DNA from: Lepidonotus clava
Taxonomy: Eukaryota; Annelida; Polychaeta; Phyllodocida; Polynoidae
Reading direction: 5' to 3'
Length of the DNA stretch: 64,000 nucleotides
Assembly (NCBI GenBank): GCA_936440205.1
Contig: OW387139.1
Location: 35,924,378-35,988,377, forward strand
In this document: positions 1 to 10,980 of the stretch, piece after piece
Layout of the letters: each line of letters begins with the position of its first letter
How positions within the stretch are numbered: position 1 is the stretch's first letter
Position numbers and translations under genes: made by a program
Notes under the pieces: generated by a model
What the model saw: only the letters and a program-made list of their open reading frames with translations
Told to the model about the DNA's origin: nothing
The model's database searches: none

Positions 1-331
1 GCCTTTTTAAACTGTAGACTTTTATAACGTATGAGAAGGAAGTAATGCTTGTTTACTTACTACCTACTCGCCGTAGGAATTTGTGGAATTTCACAATAAT
101 TCCTGTCTCCACCTCCTTCTCGCTATCTCCCAACAGGAACGGCTCATAGAAGTTCACCAAAGGCTCCGGTGAGGACTTTACAATTTGAACTGTCAGCGCC
201 GCCCTTGCCACGTCAGGGCACCTTCTCAGCATTTGCAGTATGCCATGCAGGCACAAACCTAGTAATGAAAGTTTTGAATAAAATGTAAAGCACTCTTATA
301 CCACCACCCCCCCACCATCCCCCCAAAAATT

Positions 332-591
332 CACCCTGTGCTCCCGACAGGGTCATCAAAGGCCGGGTGTGTGGTGTCCTTTCTATGGGACATTGCACAC
401 TCAAGACCCCTTGCCACTCTTCGCAACGAGTAGGGTATTGCACCCGGTGGCGGATTTCTCCTAAACCATATCATGTATTCGGTCACCGCCCTTGTGGCGT
501 AAAATAAGCTGAAAAGTATTACCTTGTGCAGTCTGGAAAGAACCCATAAGGGTTGGCCGGACGTTAAACTACCCCAACAAACAAACAAAAC
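332..591 (+). mobile_element. 3' fragment of LINE-A (5'-truncated)
   Basis: The segment matches the 3' UTR of the nearly complete LINE at 9927-14934: it starts in the CACCCTGTGCTCCCGACAGG block and ends in the GGTTGGCCGGACGTTAAAC block with a CAAA tail. No coding part is left. No clear target-site duplication was found. It lies in the intron between two exons of the HECT remnant. Confidence 0.85.
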
Positions 592-1255
592 TCATATCGA
601 TTTTTGGAAAGATCTATGTGAAAACGTGCATATTAAAGGGGCTGTATCAGGGAAAAGATTCTCCTGGTGTATGCCCGTGGAATTATCAACCCCTCACCAC
701 CCCCTCAGTCCTCTGTCACTATCCAGACTTGTGAGGGACCAGACGAACCAGGGTCCCTGGTGATTACCAGGTGACTGGGCCCGTCGCGGATTCGCACCGT
801 CGATTCGGCCGCCCTGAAGCCACCAAGTACACCTCCCGGGCGGCCCAGTCGACGGGGCATGGGGCACCTGGAGGTGGTAACACCAACGAGCTGGCCTTGC
901 GCACCTCGAGGCAGGCCCAGTGGACGCGTAACGGGGAATTCGCTCACCTCGAGGCGTTTAAAAGTGATGGGAGGTGTTGCCCTAAAGCCCTAATTATACT
1001 ATGCATTGGGAACACGTACCCATTGGGTCTCTCAGCCGAACGCGTCTGGCATATTTTAGACTATATTACACTACGCGTTAGGGCGAGATGCGACCCAATG
1101 CGAACTATAGGGCAAGGGGGTAGCAACGTGCCGATCTAGACATCTGTGCAATGTAAAAAAACGTAAACTTTGTTTAAATCCCTGAATCTTGACCAAACTT
1201 TGTAAATAAATTTGACTTGATGTAATAAAAATAAAATATATAAAAAAACGATCAT
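592..1255 (+). repeat. Unassigned GC-rich segment ending in an A-rich tail
   Basis: A GC-rich stretch (about 720-960) passes into ordinary sequence and ends with AATAAAAATAAAATATATAAA near 1220-1250. The sharp change from GC-rich to A-rich tail resembles the 3' end of a retroposon lying on the plus strand. Open frames in it lack any recognised domain. I cannot name a family, and it could also be a leftover promoter or CpG-rich region. Confidence 0.3.
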
Positions 1256-1844
1256 CTGTTATTAATAAAAGCATTTTCAAAGCATTTACTGGTTGCCAAC
1301 TTCCCAGGCGTCTATCCTAAGCTACAAAACATCCTATCGAACAGGTGATAATGACCAGAGTATAATGTTACATAGTGAACAGTAGTGCCACCGCTATCAA
1401 CGGGCGAAAAGGGAAAATCGTAGTGCCCACAAATCCAAGTAACTAATGGGTCATACCCCTCCTTTAAATTACTTACCCCAGCGTTAAACAACAGAAACAA
1501 TTTAAATCTAGTATGCATCCTTATTATTTCTTTGTACTGCACAAATCATGGAAAAGTGCTTTAATTTTACATTCAGAACAACAGAAATAATAAAACCTAT
1601 ATTTTGCCTTTTCCGTGAAAGAATTTTCATCTATATATAATAAATACCAGAATGTATTGTCTAGTTGAAACGAAAAATTTAGTTTAGAGTAAAGAAAATA
1701 CATACCTTCACAAAACTGCTCTACTGCAGGCATCTTTGACAGGTACATCTCATGCTCGATTATTGCTTTTCTGGCACTGTTGATGTGTTCGATGGTAAGA
1801 GGTTTCCTGTAAGTTGAGCAGCGTGACTGCTTCCTCGCTGTAGA

Positions 1845-2444
1845 AGAGAAAAGTGACAAAAGCAAAAGAGAGTGCCTGACAAGGTCATAACAGGTGAAAC
1901 TGGCCCGTCTTTGGATGGGCCACACCAGGCTGACACATGAACACCTGTTGAAAGGTGAAGGTGCTCCTATTTGTCAACAGTGTAACACCAAACTAACGGT
2001 GGAGCACATCATATTGAAGTGTAAGATGACGGATGATAGTCGCAAGCGGCATCTCCAATACAGAACATCGATGAAGGACGTGTTTAACAACAACGGAAGT
2101 AAAAAGATCCTGCAATTCCTTCGAGAATGCCAACTGATTGATAAAATCTAAGAAAGGATCCAAGAGTCTGGGATCCAGGGGCCACCCTGTGCTCCCGACA
2201 GGGTCATCAAAGGCCGGGTGTGTGGTGTCCTTTCTATGGGACATTGCACACTAAAGACCCCTTGCCACTCTTCGCAACGAGTAGGGTATTGCACCCGGTG
2301 GCGGGTTTCTCCTAAACCATATCATATATTCGGTCACCACCCTTGTGGTGTAAAATAAGCTGAAAAGTATTACCTTGTGCAGTCTGGAAAGAACCCATAA
2401 GGGTTGGCCGGACGTTAAACTACCCAAACAAACAAACAAACAAA
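1845..2444 (+). mobile_element. LINE-A, 5'-truncated copy with 13-bp target duplication
   Basis: The copy covers the last ~90 codons of ORF2 (MGHTRLTHEHLLKGEGAPIC, then the CQQC...H...C finger) and the whole 3' UTR with a CAAA tail. It is flanked by TCCTCGCTGTAGA at 1832-1844 and 2445-2457. Removing it rejoins exon sequence of the minus-strand HECT remnant, so it landed in an exon. It is close to identical with the 14-kb copy, which suggests a young insertion. Confidence 0.9.
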
Positions 2445-2550
2445 TCCTCGCTGTAGATATCCCTGTTCAGCTTAGAAAAAATAACAAAAATGCCCATATC
2501 AATACAGTTCATGGGAATACATTACAACTATAGTGAATGTTATTTACTCT

Positions 2551-3020
2551 GGGAGCCTCCTGGGAAGAATAGGTCCTCAGCAGCCCCTTGCTGTTCGTAG
2601 AAGGCGACAAATGGGGGGACCAGACTTGGTAGCTCTTTGGTAGAGTGCCCGCCCTGAGTCTTGGTGGTCTTGGGATTTATCCCAGGCCGAGTCGCACCAA
2701 AGACTTTAACAATGGTAGTGGTCACTGCTTGCCTGGCACTCGGTATGAAGTAAGAACCACGAAACATAACTGGTCAGCCTGGTGTCAGTATAATGTGACT
2801 GGGTGGGGTATTGTGTGGGCCTATGACATGATATCTCAGTGTGGCAGCACTATAAAGAGGGCATTGGGTCCCACTGCTACAAATAGGCACCTCATTTCAT
2901 AGATTCAGTCACTGCCCCTGTGGCGTAAAACAAGCTGAACGGCTTTACCTTGTGCAGTCTGGTAAAAGAACCCTGAAGGGTTGGCCGGACGTTAAACTAA
3001 TCCAACAAACAAACAAACAA
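2551..3020 (+). mobile_element. SINE-1 copy (tRNA-like head, LINE-A tail)
   Basis: Three parts are visible. A core near 2570-2620 reads GAAGAATAGGTCCTCAGCAG. A tRNA-like stretch near 2628-2690 has an A-box-like TAGCTCTTTGGTAGAGTG and a B-box-like TGGGATTTATCCC. The last ~110 bases match the LINE-A 3' tail, ending in CAAA repeats. Such SINEs are transcribed by RNA polymerase III and moved by the partner LINE. No protein is coded. Confidence 0.85.
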
Positions 3021-3230
3021 ACTCTGCTCTTCTTTATTCTTATCATGATCCCATTTGACTCATAACTATGCACTTTGAATTTAATATTTTAGCAGTAAGC
3101 ATTCAATTATTCTCAGTAAAGTCTGAGTCAGTTTCATCTAGAAACCACAATATGTGTAAAGTATACACTATCATGTAATCATGTAAGTAGTGCACCACTC
3201 ACACTTAGGGTACCGGTACTTGCAATTATT

Positions 3231-3530
3231 TCAGGGCTCGACAAAGACAAAAGGGTGCTGGGCAATCTGAAGCCAGGAGCTAGTTGCTGGGCCTGCAGCC
3301 ATAACATTCTTTTCAATTGATTGTACCACCTCAGGATGAGTGCAACCATAATAACTGCTTTTATAATGTCTTCATAAATCTTTGCACCAATCTGTTCAGG
3401 GCAAGTTAAGGTCTCACTAAGTTTTTAAAATATTTTTTGGCCACCTAAGTTTACCCTCGGGCAACTAAGTCATGGTAGTTGCTTGCCCTGCATGCAGCCA
3501 CTTGCTTAACGTATTTGTCGAGCCCTTCAG
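3231..3530. mobile_element. MITE with CAGGGCTCGACAAA inverted ends
   Basis: The left end reads CAGGGCTCGACAAAG and the right end TATTTGTCGAGCCCTT, giving imperfect terminal inverted repeats. Inside are several GGGCAACTA/TTGCTGGGC-type words. A related element lies at 22138-22440. The CAGGG start is typical of hAT-type elements, but no 8-bp duplication was seen. It sits in an intron of the HECT remnant. Confidence 0.6.
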
Positions 3531-3724
3531 TGCAATATAAATAAACTATTACTAGTTACCTCCTTAAGAGCATCATTCACGCTTGAGTTCTCAACATCTG
3601 GCGCTGTGAACTGTACATTCTTCTTGTCAAGGACTATGTTAACCACAGCGGGCAAAAGCATCTTTGGCCCTTCGGGGCCACAGATCAGGGCTTTTACCAC
3701 CAGTCTGCCGAGCTAAGTACTCCC

Positions 3725-3952
3725 GAATGTGACGGTGGGGTATTGTGTGGGCCTATGACATGATATCTCAGTGTGGCAGCACTATAAAGAGGGCATTGGG
3801 TCCCACTGCTACAAATAGGCACCTCATTTCATATTCGGTCACCGCCCCTGTGGCGTAAAACTAGCTGAAAGGCTTTACCTTGTGCAGTCTGGTAAAAGAA
3901 CCCTGAAGGGTTGGCCGGACATTAAACTAATCCCACAATCAATCAATCAATC
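3725..3952 (+). mobile_element. SINE-1 copy, 5'-truncated
   Basis: It matches SINE-1 from the GGTGGGGTATTGTGTGGGCC part through the LINE-A-like tail, but ends in CAAT repeats instead of CAAA. It separates two stretches of HECT exon sequence (3722 and 3953-3974 on the minus strand). Confidence 0.8.
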
Positions 3953-3974
3953 TCCAGACTTTCGATGAGGACAT

Positions 3975-4281
3975 TCCCGTGGGGGTCCGGGTAAGAATAG
4001 GCCTTCAGTAGCCCCTGCTGATCGTAAGAGGCGACGATAGGGGGGACCCTGCACTGACCAAGTGGTTTTTGGGTTCAATTCCCGGTCAGTGCTTGGTTCA
4101 CTAAGGGATGAGGTACAGCAAAAATGATCGCTGGGTTTTGATCCCCTGCTGTTTGCCCGCCCTGTCACCTTCATCTCATAGATTCGATCACCAAAGACAG
4201 AATTCGTCCCAACTGGTTTTCGCCGTGAAAATGACCCTGGCTGTCAGTACGGCGCAAAACACCCAACACTCACTCACTCAC
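3975..4281 (+). mobile_element. SINE-2 copy (shared core, LINE-B tail)
   Basis: The head has GGTAAGAATAGGCCTTCAGT and CGTAAGAGGCGAC, shared with SINE-1. The tail reads TTTTCGCCGTGAAAATGACC and then GGCGCAAAACACCCAACACT with CACT repeats, shared with the LINE-B end at 7085-7161. The 13-bp duplication TCGATGAGGACAT lies at 3962-3974 and 4282-4294, so both ends are certain. The target was the HECT exon. Confidence 0.88.
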
Positions 4282-4553
4282 TCGATGAGGACATAGTGGG
4301 AGGTGAAGTTCGAGAAATTAAAGCATGTGGTTTGACGAAAGAACAAAGTCAGGAATTCTCTGAGTGGCCCCCCACCATCCTCCCCCTCCTCCTCGAAGAA
4401 TTTAATTCTGATTCTCTTCTGAAATTCATCCTCAGTCATGTCCCCATGACATCCATGGAGGAGTGGACAACTTTTGAACGGGAGATGTTTACTGTGATAG
4501 AGCCGTGTTTGTTTATTTCGTTGTCCAGTTTGCCCATATCCTCGTAAAAGTCA

Positions 4554-5989
4554 CTGCAATTGAAACAAATTATCAAAAAAATTACAACATATTATCTATG
4601 TATACACTGTTGTGGATTATAACAGTCTTGCACTCTAGTTAAAATCTGAAGAAAAAAGAGATTTAATGGGAAGGAGTGACATTCCCACCAGCATAAAAGA
4701 GTCTCATACTTATCTTTTAACTTTCGATACTAATCATTCAGACACCTACAGTCACATAGGCCTAGATATATTCCAGCTCTCAACATTAACCCTTTAGCCC
4801 CCAATACGGCCATGGCAGGGGAATAATCTACCTTCACCAAATCAGATACGGTATATTAGGGAGACGGCGCATTCCCATACATTGCCTATGTGATGTTTTT
4901 CATGGCCACCTACAGGGGCGCCACCTAGTAGCAGGGATTAGTGGAGATGTATCGTGTAGAGTGCACTTATGGGCCAGGTCAGTTGTGGTCCTGGACAGGG
5001 ATCTCCCTAGGTGTGCAGCATGCGGGATTCCCGCATCACGTTTTTCATTCCCGCACTGAGCCCCTGTAGAGTGGGACATTCCCGCACCCAGGGGCGACCA
5101 AGCTATTAGAGTGTAGAGGTTTACCTGTGACAGGTAGGCATGACTGGAGGTGTTGAGACGTCAGCAGGGATCAACATTAAGGCTTTTGGTTTGCCTGCCT
5201 GTTGGGCAGATGCAGGTGAAATTTTACCTTCCCGACTGTTAAATTTACCTGCCGAATTCTACTAGATTAATAGTAAATGGCAAAAGTTTTACCTGCCCTT
5301 CAAGCAGGTGAATGATCAAATAAAAACGTTTGATAGGATTGGTCACAGTAGTTTGAGCATAACTTTTTAAATTCTAACAGCAGATAAAAGCCAATAATAC
5401 AATGAGAAAGAGTGGATTATTTTGCAAGCAAACCTAAGTTTGTTTTTTTTGTTTTTTTTTATAGCAAAACAAGTGACTTCGTCACCTAGAGTAAGGCATA
5501 TAGATTTTAGAAAAAAAAAATAATCAAGTTCTAAACCTGACATGTACAAAACGGTTTTAGGATTCCATAAAGCAACGAGTATAGACTGAAGTCTATACTC
5601 ATTGCTTAAAGGGAGTTAAATTCCCCCCCCCCCCCCCCCCCCCCCCCAAGAAGCATATCTTGACAACCATTTTCATGTTGAAATTGTTTAAATATGTATA
5701 TTTTAGGCACAATCATCCCTTATTTAACATCCTCTTCTATTGACGGCCCCTGACCCACCGGGTGCCGGGAGTGACCACAGCAGTGGTGGGAGGCCGGGGG
5801 GTAATTTGAACCACCCGCCGCGTGACCGGGCGGTGATGACATAGGACTTCTGAGGTCTTGGGGGGTGGCGACTCCGGAGGACGCCCGACCTACTTAACCC
5901 CACGAGAGTGTGTAGCCCGCCACGCGTCGGCCCCTGTCTGATGTCTGGAGTCTATTTTAAGGCCCGTGGGGATCCGGAGTGAGGGTTCC
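4554..5989. other. Non-coding interval with a hairpin and a C-run
   Basis: No gene is visible. A 34-bp hairpin lies at 5572-5605 (GAGTATAGACT, then AGTCTATACTC) just before a run of about 25 C at 5623-5647. CATTCCCGCAC-like words repeat near 5020-5100. The part from 5745 to 5990 is GC-rich and runs straight into the SINE-1 copy; it may be an older repeat of unknown family. Confidence 0.5.
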
Positions 5990-6459
5990 TTAGGGAGCCT
6001 CCTGGGAAGAATAGGTCCTCAGCAGCCCCTTGCTGTTCGTAGGAGGCGACAAATGGGGAGACCAGACTCAATAGCCCAGTTAGTAGAGTGCCCGCTTTGA
6101 GTCTGGGAGGTCTTGGGATTTATCCCTGGCCGAGTCACACCAAAGACTTTAACAGTGGTAGTGGTTACTGCTTGCTTGGCACTCGGTATAAAGTAAGAAC
6201 CACGAAACATGACTGGTCAGCCCAGTGTCAGTATAATGTGACTGGGTGGGGTATTGTGTGGGCCTATGACATGATATCTCAGTGTGGCAGCACTATAAAG
6301 AGGGCATTGGGTCCCACTGCTACAAATAGGCACCTCATCTCATTAATTTGGTCACGGCCCCTGTGGCGTAAAACTAGCTGAAAAGCTTTACCTTGTGCAG
6401 TCTGGTAAAAGAACCCATAAGGGTTGGCCGGACGTTAAACTAATTCCACAAACAAACAA
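5990..6459 (+). mobile_element. SINE-1 copy, full-length
   Basis: This is the cleanest SINE-1: core GAAGAATAGGTCCTCAGCAG near 6007, tRNA-like A box TAGCCCAGTTAGTAGAGTG near 6079, B-box-like TGGGATTTATCCC near 6113, a body, and then the LINE-A-like 3' tail from about 6352 with CAAA repeats. It differs from the 2551 copy by scattered changes, so the two are separate insertions. Confidence 0.87.
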
Positions 6460-6536
6460 GGCTGAGCAAACCCCTTATCTCCAGGCACTGACCTCGTGAA
6501 ACTAGTCAAAAAGATTTGCTTCCATCCTTCTAAATA

Positions 6537-7161
6537 AACTGCTAAAAATGGACTCAAAGGAAATGTACAACGTTGCCCAATGCCGCACACTGATCTCAAG
6601 CCACTTGTAAGGGAGTACGTCAATTCCCTCTGGCAAGCAGAATGGGACACATACCTAGAAAATAAACTACATTCAATTTACCCTAACATCACTGATGTAA
6701 AACCTCCTCAACTGCAGAAGAGAAGAGACCAAACTGTTTACTCACGTTGTCGCATTGGTCACTCAAGACTGACACACAGCTACCTTCTGAAAGGTGAACC
6801 ACCACCAGACTGCATTATTTGCAACAAACCCGTTACTATGAAGCACTTGTTGATAGAATGTGTTGATTTTAATCTCCAGCGACAAAGGCATTTTCAAGCA
6901 ACCACCTTACAAAACCTTTTTAAAAGCGTACCTCCAAGTATCATACTTGACTTCTTAAAATCAGCCGGATTATATACACTACTATGAATCTCTTTTCTTT
7001 AATATCTACTTAGTCAAACCTACAATACTTGTCTTTTTCCAAATTCATTCATTTGATGTTGTGTCACCAACTATAATTACAGCATAAACATGTTTTCGCC
7101 ATGAATATGGCCTTTGTTGCTGACATGGCGTAAAACCCCCAACACTCACTCACTCACTCAC
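6537..7161 (+). mobile_element. LINE-B 3' fragment with ORF2 C-terminus
   Basis: An open frame from about 6580 to 6987 encodes the C-terminal part of an ORF2 protein: MPHTDLKPLVREYV, then CRIGHSRLTHSYLLKGEPPP and a C-x2-C...H...C finger near CIICNKPVTMKHLLIEC. It aligns with the LINE-A C-terminus but is clearly a different family. The tail ends in CACT repeats. TCCTTCTAAATA flanks it at 6525-6536 and 7162-7173, showing a 5'-truncated insertion. Confidence 0.85.
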
Positions 7162-7173
7162 TCCTTCTAAATA

Positions 7174-8375
7174 GGGAATAATAAGTTCAAAGACAAATAG
7201 GGAGTAGTTAGTTTTGCATTGCACAATTTATTCAGACCCTTATGTACTCTTATAGTGTATAGATAAAGGATTCAGCTTGCTCCAATTTAGGCTTATTCTG
7301 GCATGTGTTCATGCTAGGCAGTTTTGGTCAGTTTTTAGGACCTCTGGTCAATCTCCATCACTGACCTCTGTGGTCAGTATGTCTCCAGATGGAGTGGTGT
7401 TGTGTTGGAGAGAGCTCGCAGGCCAACACTTCTTTCTATATAGGAGAATTAGACTTATTGAGATCTTTAATTTTTAGCCATTACCATTACAGATGGCATG
7501 CCATTTTGGCCATTTCTGTACTCCCTTATGGTGGGCCATGTTTTTTAATGTTTTTCATTTCAAGGTTCTACAAAATAATTTTGAGTTTATACAAATAATT
7601 TTTATTGAATGAAATATGGCAAAATGTGTGAGATCCTCAGATAGAAATGATTCTTTAAATGGTATATAGCAAAAAGACATCTATTACAGGCTCTGAGATT
7701 ATTAATTTTTTGCCACTGCTCCCCGGGCCAGTGACCTTCAAAAATTCAATAACATGACAATTTTTCCAGTAGCCTACACATAGCACCTCTGAAAATATTC
7801 AACACCCAACGCTCAGCACCTAGACAGTTTAATAGTATTCTGAAGTAACACCTACAGTGGCCGTTAATCCCCGCCACTTGGCGCTCTAGTGTCGCGCGCA
7901 TCACAGGATAAGGGGGGAGTGGGCCGTCTAGCTAATATACAGTCTATGACCAAATTCACTATCATATTTGGGAAGTTGTAAACAGTTTAAAACACGTTAT
8001 ATAAATTTTAATATCACTAAATCCAAGTCGTTAAATGCAAACGGAACTAGATAAATCTAACAATGATTACATCATATAAAAACTTACATTTCACTGTAAT
8101 GCGCATCCTAAGAAATTCATAACAATTTTAAGTACAAACAGACTTGAAAACAAACATTCGTATTATAACATTGTTCTGGTGTCACGCCATCAATGAAGGC
8201 ACTCACAACATAAATTTAACGAGTTTTTACAATCTACTTAAGATCCACTTTTCTCAAATTAAAAAAAAAAATTACCTGTTTTTTTTTTTTTTTTTTTTTT
8301 ACACTTGCATCTGAACAGAAAAACTCTATATCAACCACCTTTTATTCTCCTTCATAGAACTTTTATTCTCCTTCA
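7174..8375. other. Non-coding interval
   Basis: No exon could be supported on either strand. A short GC-rich patch lies at about 7860-7930 in otherwise AT-rich sequence. A T-run lies at 8279-8300, and CTTTTATTCTCCTTCA is repeated twice just before the LINE-A copy at 8376. Confidence 0.4.
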
Positions 8376-9729
8376 AATGACAACTATAGAAAGAAAACTA
8401 CAACAGGCAGTGAATCTCCTTGACAGATGGAGTACTGAAAATGGTTTCAAGTTTTCCACCAACAAAACTACATGCGTTCACTTCTGTCGTAGAAGGGTGT
8501 GTGTGGAAAATCCGCTTTCAGGAACGAATATGGAGCCCCGAAAGACCAATACAGTGATCATTTCCCCATCTTCACTGATGGCTCCAAGGAAGGAAATAGA
8601 GTGGGTTATGCAGTACATACAGAATATGGGGACCTGACCGGTGCCCTTCACGGCCAAGCCAGCATTTTTACTGCTGAAGCACGTGCTCTGGCGCGTGCAC
8701 TAGACTGGATCAAAGTATCAGGACACAGAAAGTTTATCATCTTCTCAGACTCAAAGTCCTGTTTACAAACTATCCTACAACATCAGCCTAACAATCCCAT
8801 AATCAGAGATATCCAGCAAAGTCACACCAACCTGAAATCGGTTGGCAAAGAAGTGATTTTCTGCTGGCTACCTAGTCACATTGGAATCTCTGGTAATGAA
8901 AAGGCAGACCAAGCAGCCAAGGGGGCCTTGGCCCTAGATCCTGAGGTTGCTAGAATCCCACACACAGACTTACTGCCACTAAGCAAAACACATTTGCGGT
9001 CTGAGTGGCAAAGCGACTGGAACAAACAGGAGAACAATCTTCTACACTCTGTCCAACCCAAATTAGAAGAGAAAAGTGACAAAAGCAAAAGAGAGTGCCT
9101 TACAAGGTCAGAACAGGTGAAACTGGCCCTCTTCGGATAGGCCACACCAGGCTGACACATGAACACCTGTTGAAAGGTGAAGGTGCTCCTATTTGTCAAC
9201 AGTGTAACACCAAACTAACGGTGGAGCACATCATATTGAAGTGTAAGAAGACGGATGATAGTCGCAAGCGGCATCTCCATTCCAGCTCAGGCTGCAGCCC
9301 AACATGTCTTTTGACATTTGGGAAGGCCGAAGGAATCAAGTGATCTCCAAAACAGAACATCGATGAAGGACGTGTTTAACAACAACGGAAGTAAAAAGAT
9401 CCTGCAATTCCTTGGAGAATGCCAACTGATAGATAAAATCTAAGAAAGGATCCAAGAGTCTGGGATCCAGGGGCCACCCTGTACTCCCGACAGGGTCATC
9501 AAAGGCCGGGTGTGTGGTGTCCTTTCTATGGGACATTGCACACTAAAGACCCCTTGCCACTCTTCGCAACGAGTAGGGTATCGCACCCGGTGGCGGGTTT
9601 CTCCTAAACCATATCATATATTTGGTCACCGCCCTTGTGGCGTAAAATAAGCTGAAAAGTATTACCTTGTGCAGTCTGGAAAGAACCCATAAGGGTTGGC
9701 CGGACGTTAAACTACCCCAACAAACAAAC
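8376..9729 (+). mobile_element. LINE-A copy, 5'-truncated with internal deletion
   Basis: It starts inside the reverse transcriptase (TIERKLQQAVNLLDRWSTEN) and then jumps, near 8511, to the start of the RNase H domain, losing about 660 bases relative to the 9927-14934 copy. The RNase H domain is complete, with FTDGSKEGN, EARALARALDW, FSDSKS and GNEKADQAAK. A ~67-base extra segment sits near 9280-9350. A full 3' UTR with CAAA tail follows. It keeps 12 RNase H residues (around LQHQPNNPIIRD) missing from the larger copy. Confidence 0.88.
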
Positions 9730-9926
9730 TCCAAAACAGAACATCGATGAAGGACGTGTTTAACAACAACGGAAGTAAAAAGATCCTGCAATTCCTTCGA
9801 GAATGCCAACTGATAGATAAAATCTAAGAAAGGATCCAAGAGTCTGGGATCCAGGGGCCACCCTGTACTCTCGACAGGGTCATCAAAGGCCGGGTGTGTG
9901 GTGTCCTTTCTATGGGACATTGCACA
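9730..9926 (+). mobile_element. LINE-A 3' piece fused head-to-tail
   Basis: Directly after the CAAA tail of the previous copy the sequence restarts at the last ~90 bases of ORF2 (AACAGAACATCGATGAAGGA) and runs into the 3' UTR, stopping at GGGACATTGCACA. The next base begins ORF1 of the large copy. There is no tail, so the junction is a break or recombination point, not a normal LINE end. Confidence 0.8.
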
Positions 9927-10980
9927 AATTAAAAGCAAGTCAACTGGCATCTATGTGCTATCATTTGACACACCAACTCCTCCGGAATTTGTCAAATGTG
10001 CGTACACCAGATTGCCAGTGGAAGAATATACGCCTAATCCCATGCGCTGCTATAAATGCCAAAAATATGGCCACATTACAAACAAATGTAATGGCCAAGC
10101 AGCGTGAGGTCGATGTGGAAACAAAGAAGTCGACCACTCAACTCAAGAGTGCAAGGGTAAACCCCAATGCATTAATTGCAAAGGGGAACACCTGGCATAC
10201 TCCAGGAAATGCCCGCATTTCATCGAAGAGAAAGAGGTTCAATCTGTCCGTGTCAAAAGGAAGATCTCTTTCTCTGAAGCCCGAAGGATCGTGAGAGCAT
10301 CCCGTGCTCCAGTGCTCACAAGAAGCTTCGCTTCAGTGGTCAGGTCAAAGAAAGATGCAGGTTGCCAAACACCTGACTGGCCTGACCGTGCTGTTAAGCC
10401 ACAGCAATATCAAAAGGCTCCTCACCATCAGGCTGTGAATGCACAGAAAAAACAAAGTAAAGTTCGGCCCACACATGGGACCGACAGAGGGAGCAATACC
10501 ACCTCGCTCCCTAAAAGAGGTCAGTCCCAAGTCTCAGGGACAAATACTGAAGGCAAGACCACCCAGCCCTCCAAAGGCCCAAAACCATCTGGGCCTCCAG
10601 CTGAGTCTGGATCCTCTAGGATACCAGTCCTCGCTAGTAGTAAATCCCCACCAAAAAGACCAGGTGGAAGCGAAAGACCCGCATCATCCCTAGGGTCTGA
10701 ATGTGATGTAGACAGCTCACAGGAAGGGGACCCAACCCAACCTGTGACCAATTCCAGCCGTGCTGTAGATGGCCCACAGGAAGGGGATCCAACCCAACCC
10801 GTGAGAGCTTCCAGCTATGCTGTGAAGGCCGCATCACCTCCAAAACAAACACCTCCAAAAACAAAAGCAGTCACCATCAGAAGGGAACACCTATCACCGA
10901 TAAGCATACAAAATCGATTTGGTGTACTAGCAGACCCTAAGGGGATGACAGTGCTACAAAAACAGACAAAGAAAAAATGA
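9927..10980 (+). pseudogene. LINE-A ORF1, zinc-knuckle protein (5'-truncated, one stop)
   Basis: ORF1 proteins of I-type LINEs bind the element RNA. Reading begins at IKSKSTGIYVLSFDT. Three zinc knuckles follow: CYKCQKYGHITNKC (C-x2-C-x4-H-x4-C), a second ending GRCGNKEVDHSTQEC, and a third CINCKGEHLAYSRKC. A TGA at 10105-10107 stands where the first Cys of knuckle two is expected. The C-terminal half is rich in Pro, Ser, Lys and contains a near repeat, PQEGDPTQPV / SQEGDPTQPV. The stop TGA at 10978-10980 overlaps the ORF2 start, so the two frames overlap by the ATGA tetranucleotide. The N-terminal half is lost. Confidence 0.85.

Larger units (their letters stand above)
61..4553 (-). pseudogene. 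HECT-domain ubiquitin ligase remnant (G2E3-like), partial
   Basis: Minus-strand exon pieces read as a HECT domain in order. 4553-4282 gives a lead-in, then EDGGGPLREFLTL, the glycine-rich HECT motif. 3722-3560 gives GRLVVKALICGPEGPKM and LLPAVVNIVLDKK. 2470-1706 gives KPLTIEHINSARKAIIEHE and ends AVEQFCE. 258-61 gives GLCLHGILQMLRRCPDVAR. Splice sites are visible: acceptors at 4554, 2471 and 259, donors after 3560, 1706 and 61; the 1706-to-258 phase matches. The catalytic Cys end lies off the left edge. HECT enzymes transfer ubiquitin through a thioester. The reading frame breaks near 4440 (G-run), near 3715 and near 1812, and a LINE and two SINEs sit inside exon sequence. This argues for a dead copy rather than a working gene; assembly error could explain single indels but not the insertions. 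Family call is firm, G2E3-like is a guess. Confidence 0.7.

Noticed and set aside
771-1139. 122-codon plus-strand frame in GC-rich DNA
   Set aside because: No domain, no splice context, and the region looks like a retroposon end.
6079-6130. tRNA gene inside SINE-1
   Set aside because: The A and B boxes are part of a repeated SINE with a LINE tail found at three places here.
6465-6536. Possible extra HECT-gene exon on the minus strand (WKQIFLTSFTRSVPGDKGF)
   Set aside because: An acceptor-like site exists but no family match or donor could be settled.
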